Counted from the stretch's first letter, positions 46,456 to 56,433 are shown. The stretch is 64,000 bases of DNA from Vreelandella neptunia (GCF_000712975.1 NZ_JHQL01000002.1:124001-188000), one strand, 5' to 3'. Numbers and translations: made by a program. Notes: generated by a model not told the origin, from the sequence alone.

Positions 46456-47619
46456 ATGACCTCACCGCTCACGCAACTACGTAAGTTTGTCGCTCCTGAA
46501 ATTATTTTTGGCGACGGGGCGCGCCACGCTGCAGGCAACTATGTCACCACCTTCGGCGCAGAAAAGGTGCTACTGGTCTCCGACCCCGGCGTGCTGCTGG
46601 CGGGTTGGGTCGCCGATATTGAAGCCAAGTTGCTGGAAGCCAACATTGCCGTTGAGCGCTTTACCGCCGTATCACCCAATCCACGGGTCGATGAGATTAT
46701 GGCCGGTGCCGAGATTTACCGTGAAACCGGCTGCAAAGCGATTGTGGCGGTAGGCGGCGGCAGCCCCATGGACTGCGCCAAAGGCATTGGCATTGTCACC
46801 GCCCACGGCGGCCACATTCTTGATTTTGAGGGAGTTGATACGATTCGCGTGCCCATTCCGCCGCTGATCTTTATTCCCTCAACGGCGGGCACCTCGGCGG
46901 ATATTTCCCAGTTTGCGATTATTTCCGACCAGCAGCGACGCATGAAATTCTCAATCATCAGCAAGGCCGTGGTGCCGGATGTATCGCTGATCGATCCTGA
47001 GGTCACCATGACCATGTCGCCCTATCTCACCGCGTGTACTGGAATCGACGCGCTGGTGCATGCTATCGAAGCGTTTGTTTCAACCGGCAGCGGCCCTCTC
47101 ACTGATGCCCACGCCTTAGAGGCCATGCGCTTAATCAGCAGCCATCTTGAAGCACTGGTGGCTAACCCAACCGATGGCGAGCTGCGTGCCCAAGTAATGC
47201 TGGGCAGCATGCAAGCAGGGCTGGCGTTTTCTAATGCGATTTTAGGCGCAGTACACGCGATGTCCCATAGCTTGGGGGGCTTCTTAGATTTACCCCACGG
47301 CCTGTGTAACGCCATGCTGTTAGAGCATGTGGTGGCTTATAACTACGAAGCCGCTCCGGATCGTTTTAAACGAGTTGCCGACGCCGTTGGCATCGACTGC
47401 CGAGGGCTAACACAGCAACAGGTTAAACAGGCGCTATTTACGTACTTAGTCGATTTAAAGCATGCGGTTGGACTGGGCGGGACCCTTGGCGTAATGGGCG
47501 TCTCACGCAGCGATGTGCCCTTTCTCACCAACCATGCGCTGGGCGATCCCTGCATTCTGACTAACCCTCGTCGCTCCAACTCACGTGACGTGGCAGTGGT
47601 CTACGAAGAGGCACTATGA
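46456..47619 (+). CDS. ercA: Iron-containing alcohol dehydrogenase, ErcA-like
   Basis: The 387-residue group III iron alcohol dehydrogenase has the N-terminus LRKFVAPEIIFGDGARHAAG, the nucleotide-binding GGGSPMDCAKGIGI (about 94-107), and iron-site histidines in ACTGIDALVHAIEAF, AVHAMSHSLGGFLDLPHG and TNHALGDP. In Pseudomonas ethanol oxidation, ErcA is needed for regulation together with the sensor kinase ErcS, and its catalytic role is unclear. Here it overlaps the kinase gene by 4 bases, strong support for the same partnership. ATG 46456 gives the usual N-terminus; ATG 46426 is an alternative. Confidence 0.88.
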   Translation: MTSPLTQLRKFVAPEIIFGDGARHAAGNYVTTFGAEKVLLVSDPGVLLAGWVADIEAKLLEANIAVERFTAVSPNPRVDEIMAGAEIYRETGCKAIVAVGGGSPMDCAKGIGIVTAHGGHILDFEGVDTIRVPIPPLIFIPSTAGTSADISQFAIISDQQRRMKFSIISKAVVPDVSLIDPEVTMTMSPYLTACTGIDALVHAIEAFVSTGSGPLTDAHALEAMRLISSHLEALVANPTDGELRAQVMLGSMQAGLAFSNAILGAVHAMSHSLGGFLDLPHGLCNAMLLEHVVAYNYEAAPDRFKRVADAVGIDCRGLTQQQVKQALFTYLVDLKHAVGLGGTLGVMGVSRSDVPFLTNHALGDPCILTNPRRSNSRDVAVVYEEAL

Positions 47620-49313
47620 AAAAAGCCAGCGACCCTTCGGGCTTTTCGGTCAGCGACCTGCTCGGGCTAGGCCAGCAGTCGGCGCGTAAAAGCTACTACC
47701 GCGAGCTTTCCGTGCGTTTAGAAGAGCTGGAGGTTGAACGCAACCGCTACAAGTGGCTATTTGAAAACGCGCTACACGGAATTTTCCAGGCGTCGCTTTC
47801 CGGCAAGCTGCGCGCCGCCAACCCAGCGCTTGCCGCTATGCTCGATGATAGTAGCGTGGCGCATACGCTCGAACGCTGCGCGCGCTTTGATGCGCTATTT
47901 GTTAACACGTCTACAGGGCAACAGCTGCGCGACCTGCTACTCACGCAAGGACACGTAACGGGTCAAACCACCTGGCTGCAAGGTGCCTCCGGTCATCAGG
48001 TGCCCGTAGCAATTACACTAATACGTAAGCCCGCCGAGCTTGTCGGGGACGAAGACCTGATCGAAGGGTTTGTAGCGGATATTACCGAGCGCGAGCGAGC
48101 GCGACAGCATTTAGAAACCCTCAACGCCCATCTAGAGGCACGCGTCGTTGAACGCACTCAAGCGCTTGAGCGGCTCAACGAGGAGCTTAGAAGCGCCCGT
48201 GATGCGGCAGAGTTTGCTAATCAAAGTAAAGACCGCTATCTAGCCGCCGCTAGCCATGACCTGCTGCAACCCATGAATGCTGCGCGCTTACTGGTGGCCT
48301 CGCTACAGGAGCGGCTGACCGATAGCGAGAATCTGGCTTTGGTTGAGAGTGTGCAAAACTCACTGGAAGGTGCCGAAGCAATACTTTCCGATCTGCTTGA
48401 TATCTCCCGCCTGGACCACGGTCAGGTGCAACCTCAGCTACGCCACTTTAAGCTCGACGATATCCTCAGCAACTTGGCTGATGAATTTACCCCGGTGGCG
48501 CAACGTAAAGGGCTAACGTTGCGCTATGTGCCTTCTCATCAAGCGGTGACCAGCGACCCTTATCTACTCAGCCGCATTGTGCGCAACTTTCTGGCTAACG
48601 CCTGCCGCTATACCCAGCGTGGCGGGATCTGCCTGGGTGTCCGCCGCCATAGTGACGATAGCCTGGCCGTGCAGGTGGTTGATAGCGGTATTGGTATTCC
48701 CGAAAGTGACTACCAGCTTATTTTTCGCGAGTTTCATCAACTCAACGCCACCCGCGCCCGTGATCGCCAGGGTGTGGGCTTAGGGCTTGCCATTGTGGAG
48801 CGAATTAGCCAACGCCTTGAGCACCCACTCTCGGTGCGCTCTGCACCCGGCCAAGGCTCCTGCTTTGCTATTACGGTGCCCCGTGCCAGTGGCATTTCCT
48901 TTAGCCAAGCCCCAGCCCCCAGCGCGCCGCTCTCCGCTGACGATGAGTTTGAAGGGCTGCGCGTGCTGATCCTAGATAACGAGCCAACAATTTTGCAAGG
49001 CATGGCGCTGCTGTTAAGTGAATGGAAAATCAGTTGCGATACTGCCCTGGATGTCGATACCGCTAAAGCCTGCCAGGAGGCACCGGATATGCTGTTAGTT
49101 GACCTGCATCTAGATGATAACGTCACTGGCCTAGAGGCTATTCGCCAACTTCGTCAGCACTGGCACGACCCGCACTTGCCAGCGGCTATTCTCAGTGCCG
49201 ACCGCTCTGACCACTGGCAGAGGCGGCTGCGTCATGCAGGCGTTCCGCAGTTAAACAAGCCGGTACGCCCCGGCAAACTGCGCGCGCTGCTGCGTAGCCT
49301 GCTCAATGGCTAA
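47616..49313 (+). CDS. ercS: Cytoplasmic hybrid sensor histidine kinase, ErcS-like
   Basis: The 565-residue kinase has no membrane helix. In order: PAS domain (about 40-155), a coiled coil (about 160-205), HisKA with His214 (AAASHDLLQPMNAARL), HATPase (NFLANACRYT, DSGIGIPE, GVGLGLAI) and a C-terminal receiver (LILDNEP, LLVDLHLDD, LNKPV). The H-box SHDLLQPMNA marks the family used in alcohol and quinoprotein control. It is coupled to ercA on one side and to pqqF on the other (8-base overlap). The LuxR regulator at 51484-52155 is the likely output. Confidence 0.88.
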   Translation: MKKASDPSGFSVSDLLGLGQQSARKSYYRELSVRLEELEVERNRYKWLFENALHGIFQASLSGKLRAANPALAAMLDDSSVAHTLERCARFDALFVNTSTGQQLRDLLLTQGHVTGQTTWLQGASGHQVPVAITLIRKPAELVGDEDLIEGFVADITERERARQHLETLNAHLEARVVERTQALERLNEELRSARDAAEFANQSKDRYLAAASHDLLQPMNAARLLVASLQERLTDSENLALVESVQNSLEGAEAILSDLLDISRLDHGQVQPQLRHFKLDDILSNLADEFTPVAQRKGLTLRYVPSHQAVTSDPYLLSRIVRNFLANACRYTQRGGICLGVRRHSDDSLAVQVVDSGIGIPESDYQLIFREFHQLNATRARDRQGVGLGLAIVERISQRLEHPLSVRSAPGQGSCFAITVPRASGISFSQAPAPSAPLSADDEFEGLRVLILDNEPTILQGMALLLSEWKISCDTALDVDTAKACQEAPDMLLVDLHLDDNVTGLEAIRQLRQHWHDPHLPAAILSADRSDHWQRRLRHAGVPQLNKPVRPGKLRALLRSLLNG

Positions 49314-51528
49314 GCTCAGTTTCCAACAAGCCTGTATCTCCCTGCCTAACGGGGTGCAGGGAGTGCTAGCCTACGCGCCCCAGTTAACCCGCGCTCATGT
49401 CAGTATCGCCATTGCGGCAGGCTATTTGGATGAGCCACCCGCTCTGCCTGGGCTGGCCCACCTGTTAGAGCACGTGCTGACCACAGCGCCGCTGGAAGCC
49501 TCTTCTAACATCAGCCTGCTCACTTGGTTTGCCCAGCACCAGGGCAGCCTGAATGCCCATACTGATGACTACATCACTGATGTGCACTTCTCGATACCAG
49601 CAAACAAACTAGAAGCAGCGGCGCTCACCGTTGCCCGTCAGCTCGCTAGGCCACCGCTGCCCTTATCGACTATTCGCGCTGAAGTGGCGGCGATCGATGC
49701 CGAGTGGAACGCCCGTCAGAACAGCGCCCAAATGCAACGTCTGGATGCCCTCGCGGCACTTGCTGACCCACAGCATGTTGGTGCAGGCTGCCGCCATGGC
49801 AACGCGCAAACCCTAGGCAGTGACACGGCGCTGCTACTTGAAGCGCTCACCACGCTTCATCGCGCCTATTACCATGGCGGCCGCGTTAGCATCGCCATTA
49901 TCAGCGCCTGGGAGATGGTAGATATGACGCGCCTTGCCCAACACATGGCAGCGCGGTTTAGTCCATCACCACCCAACGCTCCTTCGCTTGCCATTGCGCC
50001 CCGTTGGAGCCGCCAGCTCAGCGCGAAGGTAGCCAGTACGGGCAATACCGTTGAGCTACTGTGGCCGTTGCCATCGGCCATTGCACGTCATCAGCTTATC
50101 GCCCTTAGCGGCTTAGCTGATTCGGTACAGCAAGGCTATTTTGTAGAACAATTTCCTGATTCGATTACCGACTACCGCGCAACTCTGGCCCCCAGCGGGG
50201 CGACAGACGCCTTTAGCTTACTGTTAAGTGGCACTGCAACACAGGAACAGGTGAAAGCCCTTGCGGCTGCTCTAAGTGAGCGCTTAGCAACCTTCTTCAC
50301 AACCCTGCACGGGACAACACCTAACGATCACGACACTATTTGGCAGCCACCCGCTGATACGGTGCAGTTAGCCCCTGCTTGGTTTACCCACGCCCGCCGC
50401 CAAGCGCTTGCTCGTCGTTTCGCTACGCCGCCCTCTGAACATCAACCTGCCACAAGCCCGTTCGCCGCTGGCAACGCCCGTTGGCTAATCGGTAACGCGC
50501 CTACACCGGCTTCACCTCGCGCTGTTGATGCTTCCCCAACGCCTTTACACACCGTGCAGTGTTGGTGCGGTCAGTACGCTGTTGATGAGGATTTCGGTGC
50601 ACTCGCCGATAACGCCTGGGCGGCCTGCTTTGTGCCGGGGGCAATGATTGTCCCCAGCCCGCTCACCGCTCAGCGTCTGGCGCTTCAGGGCATTGTCTTC
50701 AAGCAAGAGAGCTCGCCCCATGGTAGTTGGGTAATAGTGATGGGTAGTCAAGCCAATCACGCTATGGTGGCGCTATTAAAAAAAGCCACATTAGCCGCCC
50801 CCAACGCTCATGAAGGGCTGCTGGCTCAGCAATTGGTTCAGCGCTTAGCGCCGCTGCCAGCCACGCCTGCACTATGGGTTTCCCATGGCACAGAGGTCGC
50901 TGTCGTTTGCAACGCACTAGCGAATTTGGCGAGCCGCATTGAAAAACACACGGTGCAGGCTTCTCTCGCCGACTTACCATCCAGCACCGCCATCATGCGG
51001 ACACTGAGCCTACCGGGCACTCCCAGCCAGCGATTGCTATTGGCACTTGCGGAGCAGCATCAAAGCGCGGCTTTTTTTCAGCAGGCACGCTACGACCATC
51101 ACTTGGGCTATGTGGCGGCAGTTCGCAGGGGCGACGGCGCGCCTTGCTCACTTGGCTATGTCGTACAAACCAGCAAAGATGCTGGCTCGGCAGGGATGAA
51201 ACAGATAGAGGAAAGACTAATAGCCATCACCGATGCCCTCTGGAAAACGTCGAATGGCGTTCTGCAGACGTACCTGCCAACGCTAACACCGCCTGAAACG
51301 CCACTGGCTGCGCTGATTCTCCAGTGGCAAAGCCTCTTGGCAGGTACCAATCAGCCACTGCATCGGCTTGGGCAGCAAAGCCTCCATTCACAGGCGCTTG
51401 GCGACTTACTTACCCAGATAAACAGCGTTGGCCGCTGGCAAACCCACTGGCTGGATAGCGCTGGTCACTATCAATTTAACGAGTCAGCGATTGAGGAACT
51501 GGGAAAAATCGATATCGTTGGCGGATAA
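49306..51528 (+). CDS. pqqF: PqqF-type M16 zinc protease
   Basis: The 740-residue insulinase-family protease has the inverted zinc motif HLLEH at residues 52-56, with the third ligand expected at Glu133 (AAIDAEWN), 77 residues later as in the family. The N-terminal M16 domain is well conserved; the remainder is divergent, as PqqF proteins are. It is thought to trim the cross-linked PqqA with PqqG. No pqqG is recognised here, so PqqF may act alone or with PqqH. The start overlaps the kinase gene. The 3' end overlaps the convergent regulator gene by 45 bases. Confidence 0.88.
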   Translation: MAKLSFQQACISLPNGVQGVLAYAPQLTRAHVSIAIAAGYLDEPPALPGLAHLLEHVLTTAPLEASSNISLLTWFAQHQGSLNAHTDDYITDVHFSIPANKLEAAALTVARQLARPPLPLSTIRAEVAAIDAEWNARQNSAQMQRLDALAALADPQHVGAGCRHGNAQTLGSDTALLLEALTTLHRAYYHGGRVSIAIISAWEMVDMTRLAQHMAARFSPSPPNAPSLAIAPRWSRQLSAKVASTGNTVELLWPLPSAIARHQLIALSGLADSVQQGYFVEQFPDSITDYRATLAPSGATDAFSLLLSGTATQEQVKALAAALSERLATFFTTLHGTTPNDHDTIWQPPADTVQLAPAWFTHARRQALARRFATPPSEHQPATSPFAAGNARWLIGNAPTPASPRAVDASPTPLHTVQCWCGQYAVDEDFGALADNAWAACFVPGAMIVPSPLTAQRLALQGIVFKQESSPHGSWVIVMGSQANHAMVALLKKATLAAPNAHEGLLAQQLVQRLAPLPATPALWVSHGTEVAVVCNALANLASRIEKHTVQASLADLPSSTAIMRTLSLPGTPSQRLLLALAEQHQSAAFFQQARYDHHLGYVAAVRRGDGAPCSLGYVVQTSKDAGSAGMKQIEERLIAITDALWKTSNGVLQTYLPTLTPPETPLAALILQWQSLLAGTNQPLHRLGQQSLHSQALGDLLTQINSVGRWQTHWLDSAGHYQFNESAIEELGKIDIVGG

Positions 51529-52155
51529 AATCGCTTGTACACGACTGGTTACCCCCAGCTTGCGTAAAATCGCCGACACGTGGGCTTTCACCGTGGTTTC
51601 TGCAATATTGAGATGATAAGCAATCATCTTGTTAGATTCACCGCGGGTCATGTGCTCTAACACTTGTAGCTGCTTGCGGGTCAACAGGCGCAGTTGTTCT
51701 GCGGTAAAGCCTTGATCCTGATGGCGACGTTTACGAATACTGTCCGGCGCACGCATGGCATCAGCAGGTAGAAAGATATTGCCTTCCAGCACCTGGGCAA
51801 TGGCGTGGCGCATCTGGTCACGGGGCAATGATTTGGTAATAAACCCCGCCGCACCGCAGGAAACCGCCTGCAGAATAATCTGCTTATCCTCTTCCGCAGA
51901 GACAATCACTACCGGAATCGTCGGTTGCTCATTACGCAGCTGCAAAAGCCCCGTTAACCCATTCATGCCAGGCATATTTAAATCTAGCAGTATTAAATCA
52001 ATATCCGCATCTTGCTGAGCATGTGCGAGGGCCGTATCAAAGTCTTCTACCTCGATAACCTCAGCATCTGGGTAAGCTTCGCGGATCACCCGTGCTATCG
52101 CATCGCGTACCAGGGGATGATCGTCGGCAATCAAAAATTTATACGTCGCTGTCAT
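51484..52155 (-). CDS. NarL/LuxR-type response regulator, ErbR/ExaE-like
   Basis: The 223-residue regulator has a receiver domain (acidic pair Asp11-Asp12, phosphoacceptor Asp58 in [10 protein letters not shown], Lys in FITKSLPR). The C-terminal LuxR helix-turn-helix reads [20 protein letters not shown] then [19 protein letters not shown]. Regulators of this type (ErbR/AgmR, ExaE) switch on exaA and pqq genes in Pseudomonas. It is next to the hybrid kinase and pqqF, and is the best candidate to bind the palindromes upstream of pqqA and exaA. It converges on pqqF with a 45-base overlap. Confidence 0.85.
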   Translation of the reverse strand: MTATYKFLIADDHPLVRDAIARVIREAYPDAEVIEVEDFDTALAHAQQDADIDLILLDLNMPGMNGLTGLLQLRNEQPTIPVVIVSAEEDKQIILQAVSCGAAGFITKSLPRDQMRHAIAQVLEGNIFLPADAMRAPDSIRKRRHQDQGFTAEQLRLLTRKQLQVLEHMTRGESNKMIAYHLNIAETTVKAHVSAILRKLGVTSRVQAILSANDIDFSQFLNR

Positions 52156-52214
52156 TATTATGGTTGCCTATGGTTTAGCTAAATCCCGCTTACTATTTCC
52201 TTTATGACACTCTA

Positions 52215-52296
52215 CTAAGTCATCCCTGCTAAGTCATCCCTGCTAAGTCATCACTACTGAGTCATCACTACCGAGTCATCTCTACTGGGTCATCCA
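52215..52296. repeat. 14-bp tandem repeat, about six units
   Basis: Units begin at 52215, 52229, 52243, 52257, 52271 and 52285. The first two are identical (CTAAGTCATCCCTG) and the others differ at one to four positions. They fill the spacer between the response regulator's promoter side and the end of a LysR gene. Confidence 0.92.
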
Positions 52297-52339
52297 CCTT
52301 GCTTGAAGCAACTTCCCACCACCAAGCGGAGTTAGGCTA

Positions 52340-53275
52340 TTATTCGACGCCTTTCTGCTTAAAGGTGCTAGCGAATTCGATCAGCGATTGAGTCAACCAA
52401 ACGAGGGCGGGGTCGTTGGCATACAGCCCGTGTTGAATCAGCGTCATATTAAGTGCAGGTAACTCTTTAGGTGGCACGACAATACGCACTGGCAGCATCG
52501 TGACAAATCGCTTAGCCATTTGGCGTGGCAGCGTCATGATCGCATTAGTGAGCGCAACGACCCGCGCTGCCGCAATATAATTTAAGTTCTTTGAAATCAC
52601 CCGCCGTGTTAAGCCGTGCTGCACTAAGCAACTATCGATATTACTTGGCCTTAAACCGGTGATATCCGTCAGTGCTACATGCGGTTCACGGGCAAACTGG
52701 TGAAGCTCCAGTGCATCGCCTACCTGGTTATTATCCGTTGCCGCTAAACAAACCAATGCCTCATCCATCCAAGCATGCTGGATGACCCCACTGGGCAGCG
52801 CGCTTTGGCTATCCAGCCCGACCACCATATCCACTTGTCGCTGCTCCAGACCCTCACTCAGTACGTTGGGAGTAATCAGCTCAATGGAAAAGCTGATATC
52901 CGGCGCGTAAGTCAGCAATTGGCTAAGAAAAGTCGGGTACATGACCTCTTCAAAATAATCCGTGGTGGCCAGGGTGAAATGCCGCGCACTGGTGGCTGGT
53001 AAAAAGTTGGTCGGCGGGGCGAGTCCTTCTTGCAACATGGCCAGCGCCTGCTGCACCACGGGCAATAGCGCCAGCGCACGAGGCGTTGGCTGCAGCCCCG
53101 TGTTTGTCCGTATTAATAATGGATCTTCCAGCGCATCCCGCAACCTTTTTAACGCATGGCTAAGCGCTGGCTGGCTTAAATGCAGTTTTTCCGCCGCCCG
53201 AGTGACATGGCGTTCACGCATTAGCGCTTCAAATACCAACAGAAGATTTAAATCAAAATGACGAAGCGAACGCAT
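52340..53275 (-). CDS. LysR-family regulator next to the ureohydrolase
   Basis: The 311-residue LysR protein has its helix-turn-helix at about residues 5-60 (RHFDLNLLLVFEALMRERHV then LHLSQPALSHALKRLRDALE), of the NodD/SyrM-like subgroup. A C-terminal effector domain follows. It is divergent from the agmatinase-family gene with about 140 bases between starts, the usual layout for a regulator of that gene. The effector is unknown. Confidence 0.9.
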   Translation of the reverse strand: MRSLRHFDLNLLLVFEALMRERHVTRAAEKLHLSQPALSHALKRLRDALEDPLLIRTNTGLQPTPRALALLPVVQQALAMLQEGLAPPTNFLPATSARHFTLATTDYFEEVMYPTFLSQLLTYAPDISFSIELITPNVLSEGLEQRQVDMVVGLDSQSALPSGVIQHAWMDEALVCLAATDNNQVGDALELHQFAREPHVALTDITGLRPSNIDSCLVQHGLTRRVISKNLNYIAAARVVALTNAIMTLPRQMAKRFVTMLPVRIVVPPKELPALNMTLIQHGLYANDPALVWLTQSLIEFASTFKQKGVE

Positions 53276-53415
53276 AGCGCCTCACTATTTATTTAACGAA
53301 TAGTTTCATTCTAAACATTCATTTTATTCATCGCTAAAAATTCCTTATCGTCGCGCTTCTTCTCGCCTAATACCCCCGATTTATTGTTACTGCACACCAT
53401 AGGAGTACACGCTAG

Positions 53416-54330
53416 GTGACCCCATCTCAGATCATGCCAAGCCTGTTTGGTGATGTTATTTCTACCTTTATGGGCGTGCCGAAGGCCACCGATCCTAAAA
53501 CGACCGATGCTGAGGTAGTGGTGAGCGGCGTGCCCTTTGATCTGGCGTGCTCTGGACGATCAGGCACCCGCATGGGGCCAAACGCCATTCGTCAAAGCAC
53601 TGCTAACCTTATCTGGGAGGGCAAACGCTGGCCCTGGGACTTCGCCTTGGAAGATCGGCTAGGGGTATGCGACGCGGGCAACCTGGACTACGCCTACGGC
53701 GAGCCGGAAAGCCTAGTCGATAACCTTGAAACCCACGCTTTGCGTTGGCTAAAGGCCGGTAAAAAAATGCTGACACTGGGTGGTGACCACTATATCAGCC
53801 TACCCCTGCTACGCGCTCATGCTCGGGTGCATGGCCCACTGGCACTGATCCATTTTGATGCCCATACCGACACCTACGAGCAAGGCACGCGTTTTGACCA
53901 TGGCACTATTTTCCACCATGCCTTAAAAGAGGGGTTGGTAGTGCCGGAGCACTCGCTACAAATTGGTATTCGCACCAGCTACGACCGCCATAACCACCCT
54001 TATGAAGTGCTAGATGCCGACTGGGTAAATGAACACGGCCCTGCCGCTGTCCTGAAACGCATCCGTGCCCGTGTTGGCTATCATCCGGCTTATATCAGCC
54101 TGGACATTGATGGCTTAGACCCTGCCTACGCGCCAGGAACCGGGACACCGGTATGTGGCGGCATGTCTACCGACCTGATGCTAAAAGTGATCCGCGGCAT
54201 GGTCGGCATGGAGTTAATTGGCATGGATGTGGTTGAAGTAAACCCCGCTTACGACCATGGCGATATCACGTCACTCGCTGCAGCCACCCTGGGGCTAGAG
54301 TTTTTATATACGCTGGCCGCGTCTAAATAG
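53416..54330 (+). CDS. speB: Agmatinase-family ureohydrolase
   Basis: The 304-residue manganese ureohydrolase has the metal motifs GGDHYISLPLL, HFDAHTDTYE (about 150-160) and SLDIDGLDPAYAPGTGTP (start at about 231). It hydrolyses a guanidino compound to an amine and urea. Agmatine is the default substrate, but guanidinobutyrate or guanidinopropionate are also possible for this family. The start is GTG at 53416 behind AGGAG at 10 bases; ATG 53434 is an alternative. No transporter or urease lies next to it. Confidence 0.87.
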   Translation: MTPSQIMPSLFGDVISTFMGVPKATDPKTTDAEVVVSGVPFDLACSGRSGTRMGPNAIRQSTANLIWEGKRWPWDFALEDRLGVCDAGNLDYAYGEPESLVDNLETHALRWLKAGKKMLTLGGDHYISLPLLRAHARVHGPLALIHFDAHTDTYEQGTRFDHGTIFHHALKEGLVVPEHSLQIGIRTSYDRHNHPYEVLDADWVNEHGPAAVLKRIRARVGYHPAYISLDIDGLDPAYAPGTGTPVCGGMSTDLMLKVIRGMVGMELIGMDVVEVNPAYDHGDITSLAAATLGLEFLYTLAASK

Positions 54331-54464
54331 CCTTTTAGCCCCTGCAAGTACCCGCCCACTACTGAGCAAAACGTAACTACCCCAGCAAGGAGTAACATTT
54401 TGGTTACGCCTTGCGACGAAGTGTTAATGACCAAAGTGATAATGGCGATTTTCTGCGCAGCGCA

Positions 54465-54504
54465 TAATATATAGAATAACAATATAACTAAAAAATATAT
54501 ATTA
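54465..54504. promoter_or_regulatory. AT-rich inverted repeat before the SQR-like gene
   Basis: TAATATATA (54465-54473) and TATATATTA (54496-54504) are exact inverted arms over 22 AT-rich bases, ending 22 bases before the gene. ArsR-type sulfide sensors (BigR/SqrR) use AT-rich operators overlapping the promoter, but none is encoded here. The strong AT bias also allows chance. Confidence 0.35.
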
Positions 54505-54526
54505 GACTTCTCTTCAGGAGTTAACC

Positions 54527-55909
54527 ATGCATAAGCCACTATTGCTGAACCGTCGAGAGCTACTGAAAGTAGGCACTGGACTAGGGATCAGCAGCCTTCT
54601 TCCTTTTAGCGCAGTCTCTGCTAATACCCTACAAACCCAGGCTCACATCGTCATTCTTGGCGGCGGCGCGGCGGGCATGGCAATGGCTAATCGACTAGCC
54701 ACACGGCTCGAAGGAGGAACCATTACACTGGTTGAACCGCGCAGCACACACCATTATCAACCAGGCTGGACACTGGTTGCCTCGGGCGTTTGGCAGCCTG
54801 ATAAAACCATGCGCCCTAATGCTCAGTTTGTGCCGCGAGGAGTGAAGTGGGTGCGCGAATACGCGGCCAGCATTGATGCCGATAATAAACGAGTCGGCCT
54901 TGCCAATGGTGCAACACTAGACTACGACTACCTAGTGGTGGCTACGGGCATTCAACTCAACTATCACCTGATCGAAGGCATGTCGCCATCGTTAGTAGGT
55001 CAACATGGGATTGGCAGTGTCTACGCCAGCATTGAGGGTGCTACGCGCACCAATCAGGCTATTCAGACATGGTTAGATAGCGGCCAAGGCAAAGGCATTT
55101 TTACCGCGGCCCCCACGCCGGTTAAGTGTGCTGGCGCACCGCTTAAAATGACCTTTACGACATTAAGTCGCTTGGAAGCTTCGGGGCGGCGCGATGCCTT
55201 TGAGGTAGACTTTATGGCACCTGGCGACGCCCTGTTTTCTCAGCCTTGGGTTAATGAATTCGTTAAACAGCGCTTTGACGAGCAAGGTGTCAATAGGCGG
55301 CATCACTATCGCCTTTCCGCCATTGATCCTCAGGCCAAGCAGGCTGAGTTCACCTTTGTTGGCCCTGACAGCGAATTCACCTCGCATCACCAGCTTCGCG
55401 AAGCTGAGTTCAGACGCGATAACCAACCCACGGTGATTGCGGACTATGATTTTATTCACGTAGTGCCGCCGATGAGTGCTCACGACTTCGTCAAGCAGAG
55501 TGCGCTTATCGCTCAAGACGGCCCATTCAGAGGCGAATGGTTAGATGTCGACATCTACACCATGCAGCACAACCGCTACCCCGAAGTGTTCGGTATTGGC
55601 GATGTCATCGGCGCACCGATTAATAAAACGGCTGCTAGCGTTAAGGCCCAAGCGCCTGTAGTAGAAGCCAACCTGATTGCTGTCATGCAAGGAAACCCGC
55701 TACCCGCCCGTCATACCGGCTACACCTCATGCCCCATGATTACCGGCATTGGCAAGGCTATGCTGGTGGAGTTTGGTTATGAAGACAACTTCGCCTTTAT
55801 GCCGTCTTTCCCGTTTATTGATCCTACTGACGAGTCTTGGGTTACCTGGGTAATGAAAGATCGCATGCTTCAACCCGCTTATTACGCCGTTCTTGAAGGC
55901 CAAGCTTAA
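54527..55909 (+). CDS. Sulfide:quinone oxidoreductase-like FAD protein with Tat-type leader
   Basis: The 460-residue flavoprotein has an N-terminal RR leader (LNRRELLKVGTGLGISSLLP). A dinucleotide fold follows at IVILGGGAAGMAMA (about 41-54), then LVVATGIQLNYHLIEGM. Two cysteines expected to form the redox pair lie in PTPVKCAGAP (Cys201) and YTSCPMITG (about 408), and a second FAD motif is VFGIGDVIGAP. Such proteins oxidise sulfide or polysulfide and reduce quinone. The twin-arginine leader suggests a periplasmic face. CAGGAG precedes the ATG. The small membrane protein downstream is its likely anchor. Confidence 0.85.
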   Translation: MHKPLLLNRRELLKVGTGLGISSLLPFSAVSANTLQTQAHIVILGGGAAGMAMANRLATRLEGGTITLVEPRSTHHYQPGWTLVASGVWQPDKTMRPNAQFVPRGVKWVREYAASIDADNKRVGLANGATLDYDYLVVATGIQLNYHLIEGMSPSLVGQHGIGSVYASIEGATRTNQAIQTWLDSGQGKGIFTAAPTPVKCAGAPLKMTFTTLSRLEASGRRDAFEVDFMAPGDALFSQPWVNEFVKQRFDEQGVNRRHHYRLSAIDPQAKQAEFTFVGPDSEFTSHHQLREAEFRRDNQPTVIADYDFIHVVPPMSAHDFVKQSALIAQDGPFRGEWLDVDIYTMQHNRYPEVFGIGDVIGAPINKTAASVKAQAPVVEANLIAVMQGNPLPARHTGYTSCPMITGIGKAMLVEFGYEDNFAFMPSFPFIDPTDESWVTWVMKDRMLQPAYYAVLEGQA

Positions 55910-55920
55910 GGAGCACCATT

Positions 55921-56262
55921 ATGACCCTTACCGGCATCATTACGATTTTAATGTACGCGCTCGCCCCCTTCATTTGGCTAATGTTAGCAGCCGCTGTGAT
56001 TATCGTTGGCCTACACCTTTTCGCTTATCTGCGTGGCTACCAAATCACCCATCACCGTAGCGTGCTTGCTCTACTATTGGCCGGACTGGTTGGGCTAACA
56101 GCCTTTGTTTGGGTGCCCTGGTTTACTCACTCTACGCTGGATTACGTCGCGACAGTGGTTGACTGGGTGGCGTTGACAGGCGCCGCAATCGCAACCTTTA
56201 TGGTTGCCTTGATAGTCTTACACCCTTTGAGCTATTTAATCAGTGATCGGCGTACCGATTGA
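55921..56262 (+). CDS. Small membrane protein coupled to the SQR-like flavoprotein
   Basis: The 113-residue protein has three to four membrane helices and a short basic loop (YLRGYQITHHRS). It starts 11 bases after the SQR stop with AAGGAG upstream, so the two are cotranscribed. I do not recognise a named function. It resembles small DUF5368-type membrane proteins. Its position suggests a membrane anchor or quinone-facing partner. Confidence 0.75.
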   Translation: MTLTGIITILMYALAPFIWLMLAAAVIIVGLHLFAYLRGYQITHHRSVLALLLAGLVGLTAFVWVPWFTHSTLDYVATVVDWVALTGAAIATFMVALIVLHPLSYLISDRRTD

Positions 56263-56274
56263 GCATTCCAATGT

Positions 56275-56304
56275 GACTCAGCCCACGCGCACGTGGGCTG
56301 AGTC
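56275..56304. other. 13-bp perfect hairpin without T-run
   Basis: Arms 56275-56287 and 56292-56304 are exact complements around a CGCA loop. No T-run follows on either strand. It ends the SQR unit and may be a Rho-assisted terminator or an mRNA-stabilising element. The rest of 56263-56433 shows nothing else. Confidence 0.7.
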
Positions 56305-56433
56305 AAAACCACCGATGACACCACTTCTACTGAAGCGACGATCGCCACACACTTGTTTCATACATATTGAGAAACACTTATTTACTATAAGTACATAACT
56401 GATGGCATATACAGAAGACTAATGTCTAATTTA

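Noticed and set aside
54249..54539. 96-codon hydrophobic frame on the minus strand between the agmatinase-family and SQR-like genes
   Set aside because: It overlaps both flanking genes, its hydrophobic part comes from an AT-rich promoter region, and no ribosome site supports it.
56275..56304. Hairpin considered as an intrinsic terminator
   Set aside because: The stem is strong but no T-run follows on either strand, so it is listed as an unassigned hairpin.
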